From contig JAUIRK010000044.1 in NCBI GenBank assembly GCA_030549495.1, forward strand, positions 1-64,000: a stretch of 64,000 nucleotides of DNA. The letters are read 5' to 3'. This stretch comes from Nectonema munidae. Lineage: Eukaryota > Nematomorpha > Nectonematoida > Nectonematidae. The notes under the pieces were generated by a model. It was not told where the DNA came from. It did no database searches and was given only the letters and a program-made list of their open reading frames with translations. Shown piece after piece: positions 33,341 through 45,800 of the stretch (positions are counted from its first letter, which is position 1; each line of letters starts with the position of its first letter). A program made the translations under genes and the position numbers.

Positions 33341-35798
33341 GTAGGTGTTATTAAATCCTCAAATAATCTTAATAAAGAAATATATAAAGAAGATAAGGTA
33401 AGTGTCATTGAAAAATTAATAGATGAGCTCGTATACACTAAATATGAAACGTTTAAAAACTTAAAAAATGATTCTTTAACTTTAATAAGGGACAATTGCT
33501 TCCGAAGAAAAGAAAGGTGATCCCTGCAATACCATACAAAACATGCTAAAATTTTAATTACCGAAAATGAAATTATTTGAAGAGAACGTCAGTGAGTATT
33601 TAGCGTTTAAACGCGACTTTTTTAAAAACATATCACGAGTGTATGGCGCTACAACCGCGTCGCTATTATTGAAAACATTGTTAGGCTCAATTCCATTTTG
33701 TATAGTGAGAAGCTGACAGGTTAACGTTAAAGATATGTTTGAAAGTTTAGATAGAAGGTACAACAATCCTTATGTAGTTGTCTCTAACGATATAAATGAT
33801 ACAAAGAACTTGCTGTATTGAAAACTGTATGCTAAAACCGCTATTTTTGATTTGAAAGCCATTAATTTAGGATATGAAGTTTAGAACTCAAACACAGTTT
33901 TAATAATAGAAGATAAGTTACCTCGCGAGATTAAATTAAGTAGGTTCATATACTTTTGTAATGCGAAGGAAATAATGAAATGTTTCACATTAAAATTGAA
34001 ATTGCAAGAATACATGTATTCAAATGCTGAAGAAAATCAAAAGGTCTTATCCGTGGGAAAATTTAAACAGAACAACTTAGAGATAAATGTTGTGCTTGGC
34101 ACTGTACTAATACACATGAAAAGGGATTTTGTAGGTCATTTTTAAATTCAAGCTATGGCGTAGGTAAAAACTTTGCTTTCAAAGTAAAGTCATGTTCTTC
34201 TTGTTACGAATCATGATATGAGGCGAGCCAGTTGCATTGTTCGATTTGCTGTCAAGACATATTTTAAGCCTAAAAATAAATGACTTGATAAAATTGAGCA
34301 CGTTAGCAACCCAGGGTTCTCTCAGCTCCCAGACAAGCTAGGAAGCCGCATCTCGGCAAAATGGAACTTCGTTAGGAAAGCAAAAATGCTAGACGTCAGT
34401 CCAGGCGAGGCGCGGTCAAAGCAAGAGAAAGTACAAGATTTCTCAAGGCGCAGGAGGACATAACTAACTTATCTCATCATGTTATGCAAACCTGTGATCC
34501 TCCAGCTTCACCATGCTCCCAAAGTCACCTATCTTCAAGCCTGTACACACCATAAGTCCTCACTTAGAGGCCGACTGGCCTACAATTGAACAAATAGAAG
34601 AAGCCACAGAAGTCGTTGGAAGCGATGTGTTAAACGAAAAAAACTTTGATGTTACATTGGAAAATTTTAGATTGCCAACACTTGACAAGATTGAAGATGT
34701 CATCAGCAAAAATGAAAAAGTTCACGCACCTGCAAACAAAGAAAATATCAACAAAGAAGATTAACAAGAAGAAGTGCTTACTTAACTCTTCACTCTTTAG
34801 TCAAGATTTTTACAATGTGTTGATTGAAGTAGAAGCAACGCCTCTTACTCGCAAGATCTTGTTGCGTCGGTACGAAAATAATACTACGCATCAGACCTAG
34901 GTCTGAGGATCACAGCATCACTACAATATTTACCAAAGAAAAAAGCTTTCCATTTGGCGACTTTGCGTAAATTATTTACTCAAATCCTAAGTGAATAGCC
35001 CTACGTCGAATCACCTACCGTGGAAAACGGAGAAATCGTCAAAGATGAAGATGACCGGTAGAAAACAGATGAAGAAGACAAATGTGAAGACATCATCTCC
35101 CCAACACCTACCATGTCAATTACAAAATTTTGTGAAAGTAAAAACAAGTTAGCTGACATTGACCCCAATGCATCTTTCAATTGCACCACAAGTTTATGGA
35201 AAGCACCAAAAGATTTAAAAGACAAGAAAAGATTATATTTTAAAAAATTGAAGTGGATCCATTGCTTGAACACAAATGTACTTGCCTCAATATCGTATTC
35301 ATGTATCCAACGAAAAGAAGATAAAAGCTGAAAGCATTCAAAAGATAATCCTATAATATTTTTTAAATATACGCGCATTTTTTCAATTAATAAAATAAAT
35401 AAACTAAGGCTTAAAACTTTAGTGAATGAATTGGAAAAACAAGGAGAATATAGATTGAAAAAACTTTGTGTGAATAATGGGTGCAATCATAATGTAAATT
35501 AAGAAAGTTTTAATTGTGAGAACATCATATACGAAAATAGGGTGTTTTAGCCAAGCCTGTGTATGCTGCTTGGTAATAAAACCTACAAAAGAGTAGATGG
35601 ACTTATCGAAAGAAAACTTGGCGTTTTTTTAGAAAAGGTCTATACAAACCGCATTTGAAACAGCGTTTTTTGGATTTAAAAGAATATACACTTCTTATAG
35701 AAGTTCTTAACGTAGAAAAAAGAGTTTCTTTTTCTTTCATGAGTAAGGTAAGTAATAAACATTTTTATTAAAATTTACTATTTTGTATAGTTTAATTA
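33341..35798 (+). other. Decayed coding-like region of unknown origin
   Basis: Plus-strand stretches with non-random, protein-like composition occur throughout, for example near 33360-33490, 33590-34140, 34280-34460, 34513-34764 (an 83-codon acidic ORF) and 34790-34900, but many breaks separate them. No domain is recognised. The region could be an old virus-derived or retroelement copy, or the remains of a host gene. It appears to have been split by the young LTR element on its left. Confidence 0.4.
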
Positions 35799-36020
35799 TG
35801 ATGGGGCGTGAGTAAGATTGGTTAGGTACTCGGTTTCGATAACTCAAGGTCTTGGGTTCGATCCCGCATCAAGCCTACTTTCTCATAGTTCGATACAAGC
35901 GGTGCAATTGTGCCTTCTCGATGAAAACACCCAAGTGCACTTTTACCTTTATAGTTTAAAGTGTTCATTTACAGCCAAACTCAATTTACATTGCAACGCT
36001 CATTGATGTAAAATAGTATA
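35799..36020 (+). mobile_element. tRNA-derived SINE
   Basis: A Pol III internal promoter is clear: A box TGGTTAGGTACTCGG near 35819 and B box GGGTTCGATCCCG near 35854, with the usual spacing of about 35 bases. The downstream body (CTCATAGTTCGATACAAGCG onward) is not tRNA. The 3' end is uncertain, and no target duplication was found. Confidence 0.7.
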
Positions 36021-36339
36021 TGTGAAACTGAATAAGTTCTTATTAGTCAAGCTCCAGTTGAAATCAGTTTTGCCGAATACGCCCTGCATTAAAGGTCTGG
36101 CTACGGTGGTGCTAATACGCATCCTCTTTACCTCAGGGAATCACACATTCTACTAAAATTCAAAAGATTAGAAGATATGGAAAGTGCACTGACGCTGAAA
36201 ATAGTACCTTTTTATAAAAATGGAATTAATAATATTATGTCTATGGTGAAACGACCACTGGACCTGCTAGTTTTAACCATCGTTGATAAAAAAAATAATA
36301 ATAAATTTAGAAGTGTGTAGCGATTTTAAATCACTTTTT
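36021..36339. other. Intergenic stretch after the SINE
   Basis: Bases 36090-36150 (GGCTACGGTGGTGCTAATAC onward) have a balanced base composition and might belong to the SINE tail or another element. Otherwise nothing is recognised. Confidence 0.3.
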
Positions 36340-36602
36340 TGGCAACTTTGATTAATTTTTATCAAAAAATATTAGGACTATTGAAATAACCATTTTACTT
36401 TTTCACAGATTATTCGATTCTCAAAAGAAATAAACACTAGAATTGAATCCAAAAAAGTTGAAAATGTTTAAAATAAAATTAAAATTCATTTTTAGAGGAA
36501 TATACTTGAAATATATAATAAAATTATTTTAAATATAGTAAATAAAAAATTCAATTTTGAATGAGTAAATATAGCATTTTCAGTTTAAGTTCGTCCTTTT
36601 CC
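36340..36602 (-). repeat. Inverted copy of the flank and tip of the Tc1-type element
   Basis: Reverse complement of about 23945-24240. It includes 270 bp of DNA outside the transposon at 23968 plus the transposon's first 30 or so bases (TAGCATTTTCAGTTTAAG). Because flank and tip travel together, this is a copied insertion junction, not an independent insertion. It ends where the truncated pogo-type MITE begins. Confidence 0.8.
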
Positions 36603-38508
36603 AGTAAAACTATAGGCATACGATGTGTGATGGTCATGGATTTCCATAGTTTTTTATGCCTTCATCCAATCATCTACCATTTTTGGACTTTCTGTTTTTT
36701 TGAGTCCGACTTACTCATGTTGATTTAAAATAAAATGCACTTTAAAAAGATATCAGGATCTGTTTATTTTAGCAGAGTTACTTTAGATCTAACAAGCAGA
36801 CAAAAAACATACCGGTCGATATATATTTTTTAAAAAATGGACTTGATAATAGTTTTTCTTGATATTTAGGATATCTCGAAGTTTTTGTTTGATCCCTTCA
36901 AATTCGAGATAACGAGGTTTTACTGTATTTCTTTCACAATTTCATTCTGGATATAACTCTTAATACACCTCAGTAATTCAATTTTAGAGGTGTATTTTGC
37001 AGTTTTTTTTTACAATTTGAAATATATTTTGCTAAAATGTGATCACCAGAGTCTATACGAAAGTTTAAAAGTTCTTTAAATTTTCCATGTTTGTAATCAG
37101 TGCATTTTTCTGTGTCGTCATCTCTGTGACCAAGTAAAGCGATTCTGCGTCGACCACAAAATATCAGTGATTTTGTAATCAACTTTAGAATTTTCTGATT
37201 CTGTTTTATTCTGGAGCTTGGTATGTATCTACGAAAGCTCTCATTCTAACCATAGATGACAAGAGATATTCAGTTAGTTCTTAAATCCTCTTTTGCATTT
37301 TTCCAGTTTCTGTACGCTTCCGTTATACATTTCTTTCCACATCGATGAGAACTGTGCGAAAAAAAACGACAGGCAATGCAGAAAATGCCTTCCTCTAATT
37401 TAGAAAAGCCAATAAAATTAAAAATATTAAACCACTTTCGTTGATAGTCTTTTATCCTTGTAGAGTTTCGATGGGAACTTGAAATTGCGTTCAGGGATAC
37501 GCTTGTCAATAAAGTAAAACTTCATCTGATCTTTGTCTTTATGGTCAAAAAAGACTTATGCCTGGCAAGTTAACTTTTGGTATTTCTTGTGTCTGAATAA
37601 TAGAGTCGTCTTGAGTATGTTCCGTTTGCTTATCTACACAATTTCTTGTGGGCAAATCTTTGATATCTATGCTTTGGCAACTAGGGCCAGCTTCTAAATT
37701 TTCACTATTAGCTTCATCAATGACAAATTTGACTGAGGTCATTTCAAACTCTTCATCAATTTGACTTAAAAGTCTGAAATTAAAATTAAATATATATCTA
37801 AAAATTTCTTAAATATAAGGATAAAAAACACTTTTTTCTAACACGAATGGCGGAACCAAGAAAAAACCTAAAAATTTTAACGAAAATGATATAAATTTGT
37901 TATTATAGATAGAGAGTAGTAAAAACGATTGATGTAGGTAACATACACATTCAATAATTAACATCATGCATGCACTGTCTTTATGAATTCATATATTTTG
38001 TGTTTGCAAATTAAAATTTAGGGGACTTGGCCTCAATTATAAGCTTTAGAATCAGAGTATGATACAAACATCTTTTTTGAGTAAAGTAATATTAAAAGTT
38101 TAATTTGTAAAATATATAAATTTTTTCAAAATAAATAATTAATATACTAATTTAATATAGTTTACTTAAATAATGGCTTAATTTTCAAGAAAAATTTAAT
38201 GGAAAAAGTTCTACTTTTAAAAACTTGAATTAATATCAGAAAATCAAAAATAATTATTTGTCAAACATAATTTACTAAATTCAAAAAAACTTTTTTTTAA
38301 TAATAATATTTTACTATATATAAACAGTCATAACTTAAAGCTTTTAAAATGAGTTTTTGATTGATGTATCGCAAGTCAAATTTGAATAAAAAAACGCCAA
38401 AGTTATAAACAATTAAATAACTCCGTCTTATCAATCGTTAAGCTAACTTTGACAATTTTAGAGGGGGGGGGGGCGCAGGGTGCGCCTACCTCCCTTAAAT
38501 CCGCCATT
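36603..38508 (-). mobile_element. Third, truncated copy of the hAT element with partial pogo-type MITE
   Basis: Starts inside the MITE at the equivalent of 4345. The MITE ends at 36925, and the hAT N-terminal half follows to its terminus near 38508 (CCGCCATTTG). It has more differences from the palindrome arms than the arms have from each other, for example near 37120 and 37395, so it split off earlier. The C-terminal half of the transposase is absent. Confidence 0.85.
36970..37742 (-). pseudogene. hAT transposase N-terminal fragment, third copy
   Basis: Pieces at 37742-37545 (acidic N-terminus), 37509-37270 (TTF-type zinc finger) and 37182-36970. The last keeps a readable stretch, GRRRIALLGHRDDD, that the palindrome copies have lost to breaks, so this copy decayed along a different path. 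Confidence 0.75.
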
Positions 38509-38509
38509 T

Positions 38510-40064
38510 GCTAATAAGTAAGTTTAAGTAAATTTATTTAAATAAAATGAAAAATATTAATAAGAATGAACAGAGATATAAAGTAATTTTATACTGAATT
38601 TTGATGAAAATATATGTATTCAAAAGAAATGAAGTGTGAAATCTAAAAGTTTATGCAAACCGCTGCAAAATTTCCAACATCAAGTATTATATTTTATATA
38701 TTTGAAAAAAAAACAAACCAGAAAAGGTTATCTTGGACGTGAGCAAACAAAGCAACTTTTAAGTAACTTAACCTTTATAATAACTTGATCTATCACATGG
38801 AATCTTTCAGAACTTTTATTGCAGTTAAAAATTAAATTAAAAATAAAAAAATTATAAATTAAAAATTGTACATAAAAAAATAATAAATTTATAATCTATA
38901 ATATGGAAAAAAAATTTTGAGAAAGCATGTACCTTTTTATTAAAAAACGAATTGATAAAAAACTTAGTTCACTTTTTTAACTTAAAAATATTTAATTAAA
39001 GTATCAAGGGATAATAAATAGCTATATGTAATTTAGATTTGAATAATTTATCCTTAATTCTGACGAGGGGGGGGGGGTGTTACAGGTGTTACCTATTTTG
39101 TAAAACTTAATTATTTTAATGTTTCATTTTTTGACCTTTCCTAAAATAACGACACATATGTTTTAACTTTTTTCTAAAACAATTCTACATTTTTTTTTTG
39201 AAAAATGTTATTTTTGATTATTTTCATAGTAGTGACGAGGGGGGGGGGGTCTTTTGAACTCCTCCTCTTACCAATTTTTCTTGTCATATTAAAGTTAAAA
39301 TTTAAAAAACAATAATTATTATTAAATCAAAAGTTCACAATAAATATAAAAAAATACACTAATTAGTATCAAGTTTGTAAAACCAATTGTCTTTTTTTTG
39401 TTTTTTCAGTTTTGTAATATATTCATGCACACCAAAATTACAGACTTATGAAAGGTTATACTAATAAATAAAAATGCAAAAATATCTTTCAAAAGATTAG
39501 AAGTTTAACACCGCAGACAATTCCTCAAAAGTTTTTTCACAAACTTTTGAAACATCAAAAGAATGTAGATGAACGAAAACACTCTAAAAAATTTTATTAT
39601 AACAAATTAAATAAGATTATTCATAAATTTTTAGTGTGTTAAATTTGATACTTGCTTATAACACACTTATGATATTATAAACTAATTGATACACTATAAA
39701 AAAGTGAATATAAAAATTGATTTATCAAGAACATCACTGAATCTTAAAGTAAAAGTCTTTAACTATCGCTACTAGTACAAAGTATTTTTTAAATCTGGAA
39801 ATATTTTCACTCATCAAAGTTATTGTACTGTTATCAAGTGTAAATCAATTTGATTGACCACATTTATTGTTGGTATAACAAAAGCAATCAAGTTTATTTA
39901 AGTTTTGAAAGTGAATTCATTCGCAAAAAAGAATAGCAAAAATTTTACATAAAAACTTAATCAAGCAAAAGAATGAAAAAATTAACGGCATTGTAATTTA
40001 TGAAGTCTCAGCGCCATTTTAACTAAATTCTATTATTATAGTTTGAATTCCATAAAAAAAATTT
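38510..40064. repeat. Third copy of the inner arm segment, running into piggyBac-like DNA
   Basis: Direct-orientation match to 6260-7810, with the same GACGAGGGGGG landmarks near 39062 and 39235. It lacks one GTAAGTTTAA repeat near 38518. It continues without interruption into the piggyBac-like element at 40069, which shows that the palindrome spacer is a truncated version of this locus. Confidence 0.85.
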
Positions 40065-40068
40065 TTAA

Positions 40069-40910
40069 CACTAGGATGACATGAAAAAAAATTTACTATG
40101 ATGACATTGCGGTCATTTTGACCGCAGCTGAGAAAATGTATATATTTTAGTGAAATGCATTATTTTCCAAAGGTTTTTTTTAATATTTTTGAATCAACAT
40201 ATAAATTTTGACTCCAGAAACATCTCAAGTAAATATTATTTGCTCCAATCACTCCACGTAAAATGCACAATGATATGAAAGGTTCGAACTCTTCAAGAGA
40301 AATCTTCCACTCTCCTTTTATTCGGCAACCTTCAGCAATTGTACACTTTTGAATATGGCGTAAAATTCTTTCATCAAAAATGCTACGAAAAGCTGATTTA
40401 GCCTGTAAATTTATATCTTGATAAACAAAACTAGTTGGACCCGGATGAGCTTTGAAAATATTTTGCAAAGATGCTCTATACCTTTAGTTTCAGCACCACA
40501 ACTTGTAGCATCTTTTGATTCAAAAGTCTTTTTTCTTTGTTTATAACAAATTCGTCATTTTCTTCAACTATTTGATCATCTTCATTCAAATCATCTATTG
40601 ACTCATTACTGTATTCAGAAAGGCTTTCATTTTCAGAAATATAGGACATTATTTCATCATCATCTCATCAGTACTCTTTTATATAAATTGACGCCTTTAC
40701 TGCTGAGAGTCTATTACTAAAGGAACAAAAACAAAAAACTATGAGAAAAAGAAATAATGGAAAGCAAGAGAAAGAAAGACCATCTTTATGCTTGAGCATG
40801 TGTGTTAATTGTGGATGAATGAAAGGTAATAATTAATTAATTATATGTGAAGATCAAGAATAATGAAAAGAGTGAGCGGTCAAAATGACCGCACATGTCA
40901 TACTAGGAAT
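40069..40910 (-). mobile_element. piggyBac-like element, internally deleted
   Basis: The left end is TTAA followed by CACTAGGATGACATG. The right end, reverse-complemented, reads CATTCCTAGTATGACATG. Inside both ends lies the palindromic word GCGGTCA(n)TGACCGC (40108-40126 and 40874-40893). TTAA is the piggyBac target; it is present on the left but not clear on the right. Only the N-terminal part of a transposase remains between the ends. Confidence 0.7.
40160..40640 (-). pseudogene. piggyBac-type transposase, N-terminal part
   Basis: An acidic N-terminal stretch, MSYISENESLSEYSNES and onward (from about 40650 down to 40480), runs into a stop. In a different frame, 40468-40160 gives 102 codons of the start of the DDE_Tnp_1_7 domain: FDERILRHIQKC, then EWKISLEEFEPFISLCILRG and FWSQNLY. 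The catalytic part is missing. Confidence 0.7.
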
Positions 40911-42499
40911 GTTGTTGTGCTACATAACATTTTTTGAAAAATTTCCGTTTCAGTTTTCCTTTTTAGCATTAGAAAAGGCATAGAATTATTTTCAAGGCGC
41001 GAAAAATAGAAAAATAAATTCTTTTGTATTGGTCTTTCTAAACATTTAGGTTGGGGTCAAAAGTTGGCTTTGCAAGAGAAACTAATTATTGCATATAGAT
41101 ATGATTATTTATTGAATGAGGATAACATTCATCTTATTGAAGAAGTATTTTGCAAAATGGAAGGCTTTGGACCTGCAAAAAAATAGAAGGTAAAACCCTT
41201 AGTTTTGCTTAATTACCAATGCATACATACATAAGGGTTTGATTTTGAGCCAATCCTCGTCGTTTCGATTCGTGATTGACACATTCCGACAATTAAGAAT
41301 TATTCTTCCTCCCTTGAATGCATAAGCGAAAACTAAAAAATAAAGAAGCCTTAAATTCAAACATTTTTCATGTAGTGTAATGTTTCGGTCATATCATAAG
41401 AACACACGCTAACATGGGCATGCAGAGACTGATATAGACGAAATATGGGATTATAAGGCAGTTGTGTCATTGTTTAACACAAAACACTCATCAAGACAGC
41501 TTGGATTGAGGCCAAAGCTTGCGACATTTTAAGTTAACTTTGCACATTGTGGGGCACAGAAAAGTCAGAATGGCTTGTTAACCTCAAAACAAGGAACGCC
41601 TCCTAGTGCTTCTTGCATCCTGCTTTCTATGTCTTCTGAACTCCTGACAGGAGGGAGGCGTCAACCACATATCACATCTTGCAACACAAAGAAGTGTGCA
41701 TCTTCTCAACCATATCACTTCAACTCCTCGAAAAAGCAAGAATCAGCAAAAAGGTCTTAGATTTCTCATGAAAAATTCCTCACGCCACTGAGTTATTGTT
41801 ATTTATATTATTACTTATTTCTATGAGGGGATGGATGATGATGATGAAAGATTTTCTCTTTGGAAATGACGTGGTTTTGCATTACGTAACCCACCCACAC
41901 CTATCCTCTCCTCCTCATATTGTTTGTTCATCTTGGCGAAGCGTGCCCCCGTCTAAGGTTTCGGTTGGTGCGGTGCGGTGCGGTGCGCTAACAAACAAAA
42001 CGATGTGTCATCATCATCACCGCGAAATAAGCATACGATTTTTCCTTAGATTCTCCTCTGAAGATGGGATTCGCGAAATCTATATCATTGACATGCATAG
42101 TAATAACAAAAAAAAATGCTTTATTGTAATAATTGTAGTATTGGATGAATGATGAAGTGGATTAATAATAATAGTGGATAGTTTAGCCAAATAATGAGGA
42201 GGTTGTGTAAGAAGAAAAGCATTATTTATTCTTCATGTTTTAACTTCTTCATGCACTTTCATAAATAAAATTTGTACGCTGCATTTTTTTACAAAACTTA
42301 TAATAACAACAATAATAATATTAACAATAATCCCTCTCCTACAACAAAAAATCTTTTTGATTCATGAGTGCTTTCTCTCCTCTCTCTCTCTCTCTTCTCC
42401 CTCATTCGTTCAAGATGAAAATAGCTATGCTGAAGAATACGACATCATCAGTATTGTCAACATGTTCACGACTTTCATGATATGATGCTGTTTATCTCA
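40911..42499. other. Upstream region of the M16 protease gene
   Basis: At 41037-41186 a 49-codon stretch reads GWGQKLALQEKLIIAYRYDY and onward. It is bounded by an acceptor-like ACATTTAG on the left and a donor-like GAAG|GTAAAA on the right, but a stop lies just before that donor after a run of seven A. It may be a decayed exon. Further on are a GGTGC pentamer repeat (41967-41988) and a CT-dinucleotide run (42375-42396). No complete gene was seen. Confidence 0.35.
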
Positions 42500-42507
42500 T
42501 ATAAAAG
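42500..42507 (+). promoter_or_regulatory. Candidate TATA box of the M16 protease gene
   Basis: TATAAAAG, a full consensus TATA box, 235 bases before the first ATG of the signal-peptide exon and about 100 bases after a CT/GA-repeat run. In AT-rich DNA such matches also arise by chance. Confidence 0.35.
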
Positions 42508-42742
42508 GGATGTTTATATTTATTTAACAATACTTCCTGAAGAAAATTTGCAAAAAATCTTGTACTATTTTTTTTTATAAGAAGTATTCATCCAAATCAG
42601 CCTTTCTTTGTGATATTAACACTTTTTTTTTTGAAAAAAAAACATCATCTGAAAAAGGCGGAATTTTATATGAAACATTAATGATAGAAGTACCAAAAGT
42701 TTGCTCATACAAAAAAAATTAAAAGATTAGTATCATCACCAC

Positions 42743-42885
42743 ATGGCTAACATTTTAGCATATCATCAGCATCATCATCACTGCTTCTTTTACCGCAGAA
42801 TACTTGTACCGATGGCATTGTCAGTCTTCTTTTTCGTTCTGTCCGCGACGGAAAGCTATCCCAATGCTCCGAAAAGTAAAAATGT
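42743..42885 (+). CDS. M16 protease exon 1 (signal peptide)
   Basis: Ends AATGT|GTAAGT, phase 2. Met codons at 42743 and 42812 are both in frame. The second gives a textbook signal peptide; the first adds 23 residues, including a His run. The next exon restores the split Val codon, which supports the link despite a 5-kb intron. Confidence 0.65.
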
Positions 42886-45800
42886 GTAAGTTGTTATACT
42901 TTTCGTAATATATGCTTTTGCACACATATGGGTTTGATTAATAGATGTCAAGATTTTACTTAGATCTTTTTTATCGGATAACAAATTATTTACAGTAGAG
43001 ATAATTTCTTAACTTCTTTGCTCTTTATTTTGATCAATTTTTACGTCTTCAAGATGTATAAAATGGTCGAATCTTTTTATAAAATTTTTTTTTTATAAAA
43101 TAAATGTTATTTTTATAAAAAATTCTTCAAATATAATTCCGACATAAATTTGAATAATAAATATGAATTTACTTTCTAGTGAGTACAAATACTATTTGAC
43201 TCACTAGAAAAGTCATGTGGTCGTAAAATAAAGTTTTTAAAGTCTCAATGTTTTCAGGCAATAAATAATTCTGAACAGAATAAACTTTCGTGAATTGATA
43301 CTTCAATTTTTTAAATCGATCACGATATGGGTTTTATAGAAACACAAACTCAGCGTCTGAAAAACAAAGCGCTTTACGTTTGTGGTACTTGTATGTAATG
43401 TATAAAATATTTTTCATAAAGTGGAAGAAAATTTCCAATTTTAAATTGTTATATTTTCTTTATTAACTTTTACGGTTGGATCGTATACAATTCAATATCT
43501 TTTTTATACTCCTAAAAGTTAGCTTTCCTATAGTGTTGACCATTGGGACAGCACGTTTTTAATGTGTATGAGACATCATCACATCAATTTGACCTTTGAA
43601 TAATATTTTTTTGATACAAATTTCTTAGCAATCAAAGAAATTCGGTAATATTGACTATACCTTAATATTGTAATATTGTATATAGATTGACTGTACCGTC
43701 AATCAAAATTTTTTTTTATTTATTGTTGTGTTGTCAATCAAAGTATACACTTTTCAACGTAGTTTATTTCGTTGATGTATATTTCGAAAGCTTCTATAGA
43801 ACTTTTACATAAAACTAACTCATTAAATTTAAAAATTTGGAACAAATTAAAAAATATAAAAATTTTTGATTGACGGAACCGTAAAGTAAGAGATTACCAG
43901 AAATGTATATATCCCTTTAAATTTCATGTCTTTTCCTAAAATGGTATCTGCATCTTTTAATACCATATTCATGACTGATGAATGACACTTTCATGTCAAA
44001 ACTATCAATCAAAGTCAAAAAATTGTGATATTATTTGTAGTTAACCTTATAACTAATTCTCTATATTAGATACTCCCTTGAAATTTATATTTATACACAG
44101 TTTTGAAAGCATAATACTTTATATATTTAATTTTTTTAATAATCATCCTTACTTTTTGGAAAATGTCAATCAAAATTTTGATTGTGATAAATATACCTAA
44201 TAAAATATCCATTCCAATTTAAAAAATATATTTTTATACCTACTAGACTATGCTGATTTTCTGGACTGGCATTTTGCATTTAATATTTGAAAATATTTGA
44301 CCGTGTCAATCAAATTTGTGGTTTATGTCTAAAAATTCTCACCAAGAACATTTTTCAATGAAAAAAAGTATCTGTTTAGCAAATCGACCATGCTAGTTTC
44401 ACTTCTGGACTCAGTTTTTGGAATTAGGATTTGAAATTGTCTGAAAGTGCTAATCGAATCAGTTATGTATGCCTGAAAATGATGTCCAAAAATATTCATA
44501 CATATTAAAAAAAAAATAATTTTTTTATAATAAATCTACAATGCTGATTTCATTTCTGCTCTCCATTTTTGGAACTAGAGTATATAAGAACGTGTACAAT
44601 TATTAGAATCATTATATGTTGAGTGCATAAATAAATGAAAATTTTCTTAGGAATTCAGCTTGTCTACTGATTTATTATAAAAAACAATAATTAAAATGAT
44701 TTTATTTTACAAATTTTTGAATTAATCTCTAGATAATTTTAAATCTTAGCGTGTATTTTAAATACACTCTTGACAATTTATATTTCTATACAATTTCAAG
44801 TTCATAACGCTTTTATATCCATAATTTTGTTAATCGATCAGAGTAATCAATGCTGTCATAGATGCCAATATATGAAGACTTGAAAAGGTGTACAGCAATT
44901 TCACTGTTTGATATTACAAAATTATTTTTCAACATATGTATCGTTGAGTATGCCTTTTTCACAACTTTTGAAACATGGAGATTAAAATTCAGCTTTGAGT
45001 CGATTATTAACCCCAAGTCATTGTGTTCATAAACTTTAGACAAAGTCACACCACCTAAAAAGAATTGATCATAATTTGGTTTTCCAATTTGAAGACTTGG
45101 ATAAGTTGAAGCTCAAGTCCCATTTTATGGACCATTCATATAAACAATATAAATCGTTCTGTAACGATGCATTTGAATTTTTTTCTGAGCAGTTAAACAA
45201 CTTGATGTCATCAGCAAAAACTTTTACATATGAACTCATGTGGCGTAAGTAACATCGATGATGAAAATTGTAAAAAAACAATGGTCCTATCACAGAACCC
45301 TGTGGTATTTCATTGATAATTTGACAACTGTTTGATGTTATTCCATTCAAACGCACTACGTGTTTTCTACTAAAAATACAATCTTTGAGCGAAGATAAAA
45401 GCTTGCCATCAATTCCAAAAGATTTTACCTTTAGAACAAGCCTATTATGAGGAAGCCTATCAAAAGCTTTTTGGAAATCTAAGTAAAGAACGTTAATAGT
45501 TTCACTTTCATTCATTGTTAAGGTTACCTCATTTGAAAATTGGATGAGGTTTGATATTGTTGACTTTTTAGGGAGAAAGCCATGCAGATGGGGAGATAAG
45601 AAATTATTATTCGCTATATGATAAAAAATTTTGTCTTTAATAATGGATTCAAAAATTTTAAACACTACTGAATTCACAGAAATAGTTCTGTAGTTGGATA
45701 ATTAATTGTTTTCTACTACCTTCTTTAAAAACTGGAGTTTTGTAACTTATTTTCCAAACATCAATAAGTTTAGATTCTTCCAAAGATTTATTGATAAAAT

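Noticed and set aside
35001-35486. 161-codon minus-strand ORF
   Set aside because: Serine/leucine/phenylalanine-rich, antisense to the coding-like debris, with no domain; likely chance in AT-rich DNA.
41796-42152. 118-codon ORF upstream of the protease gene
   Set aside because: Contains the GGTGC pentamer and ATC repeats, ends in low complexity, and has no homology signal.
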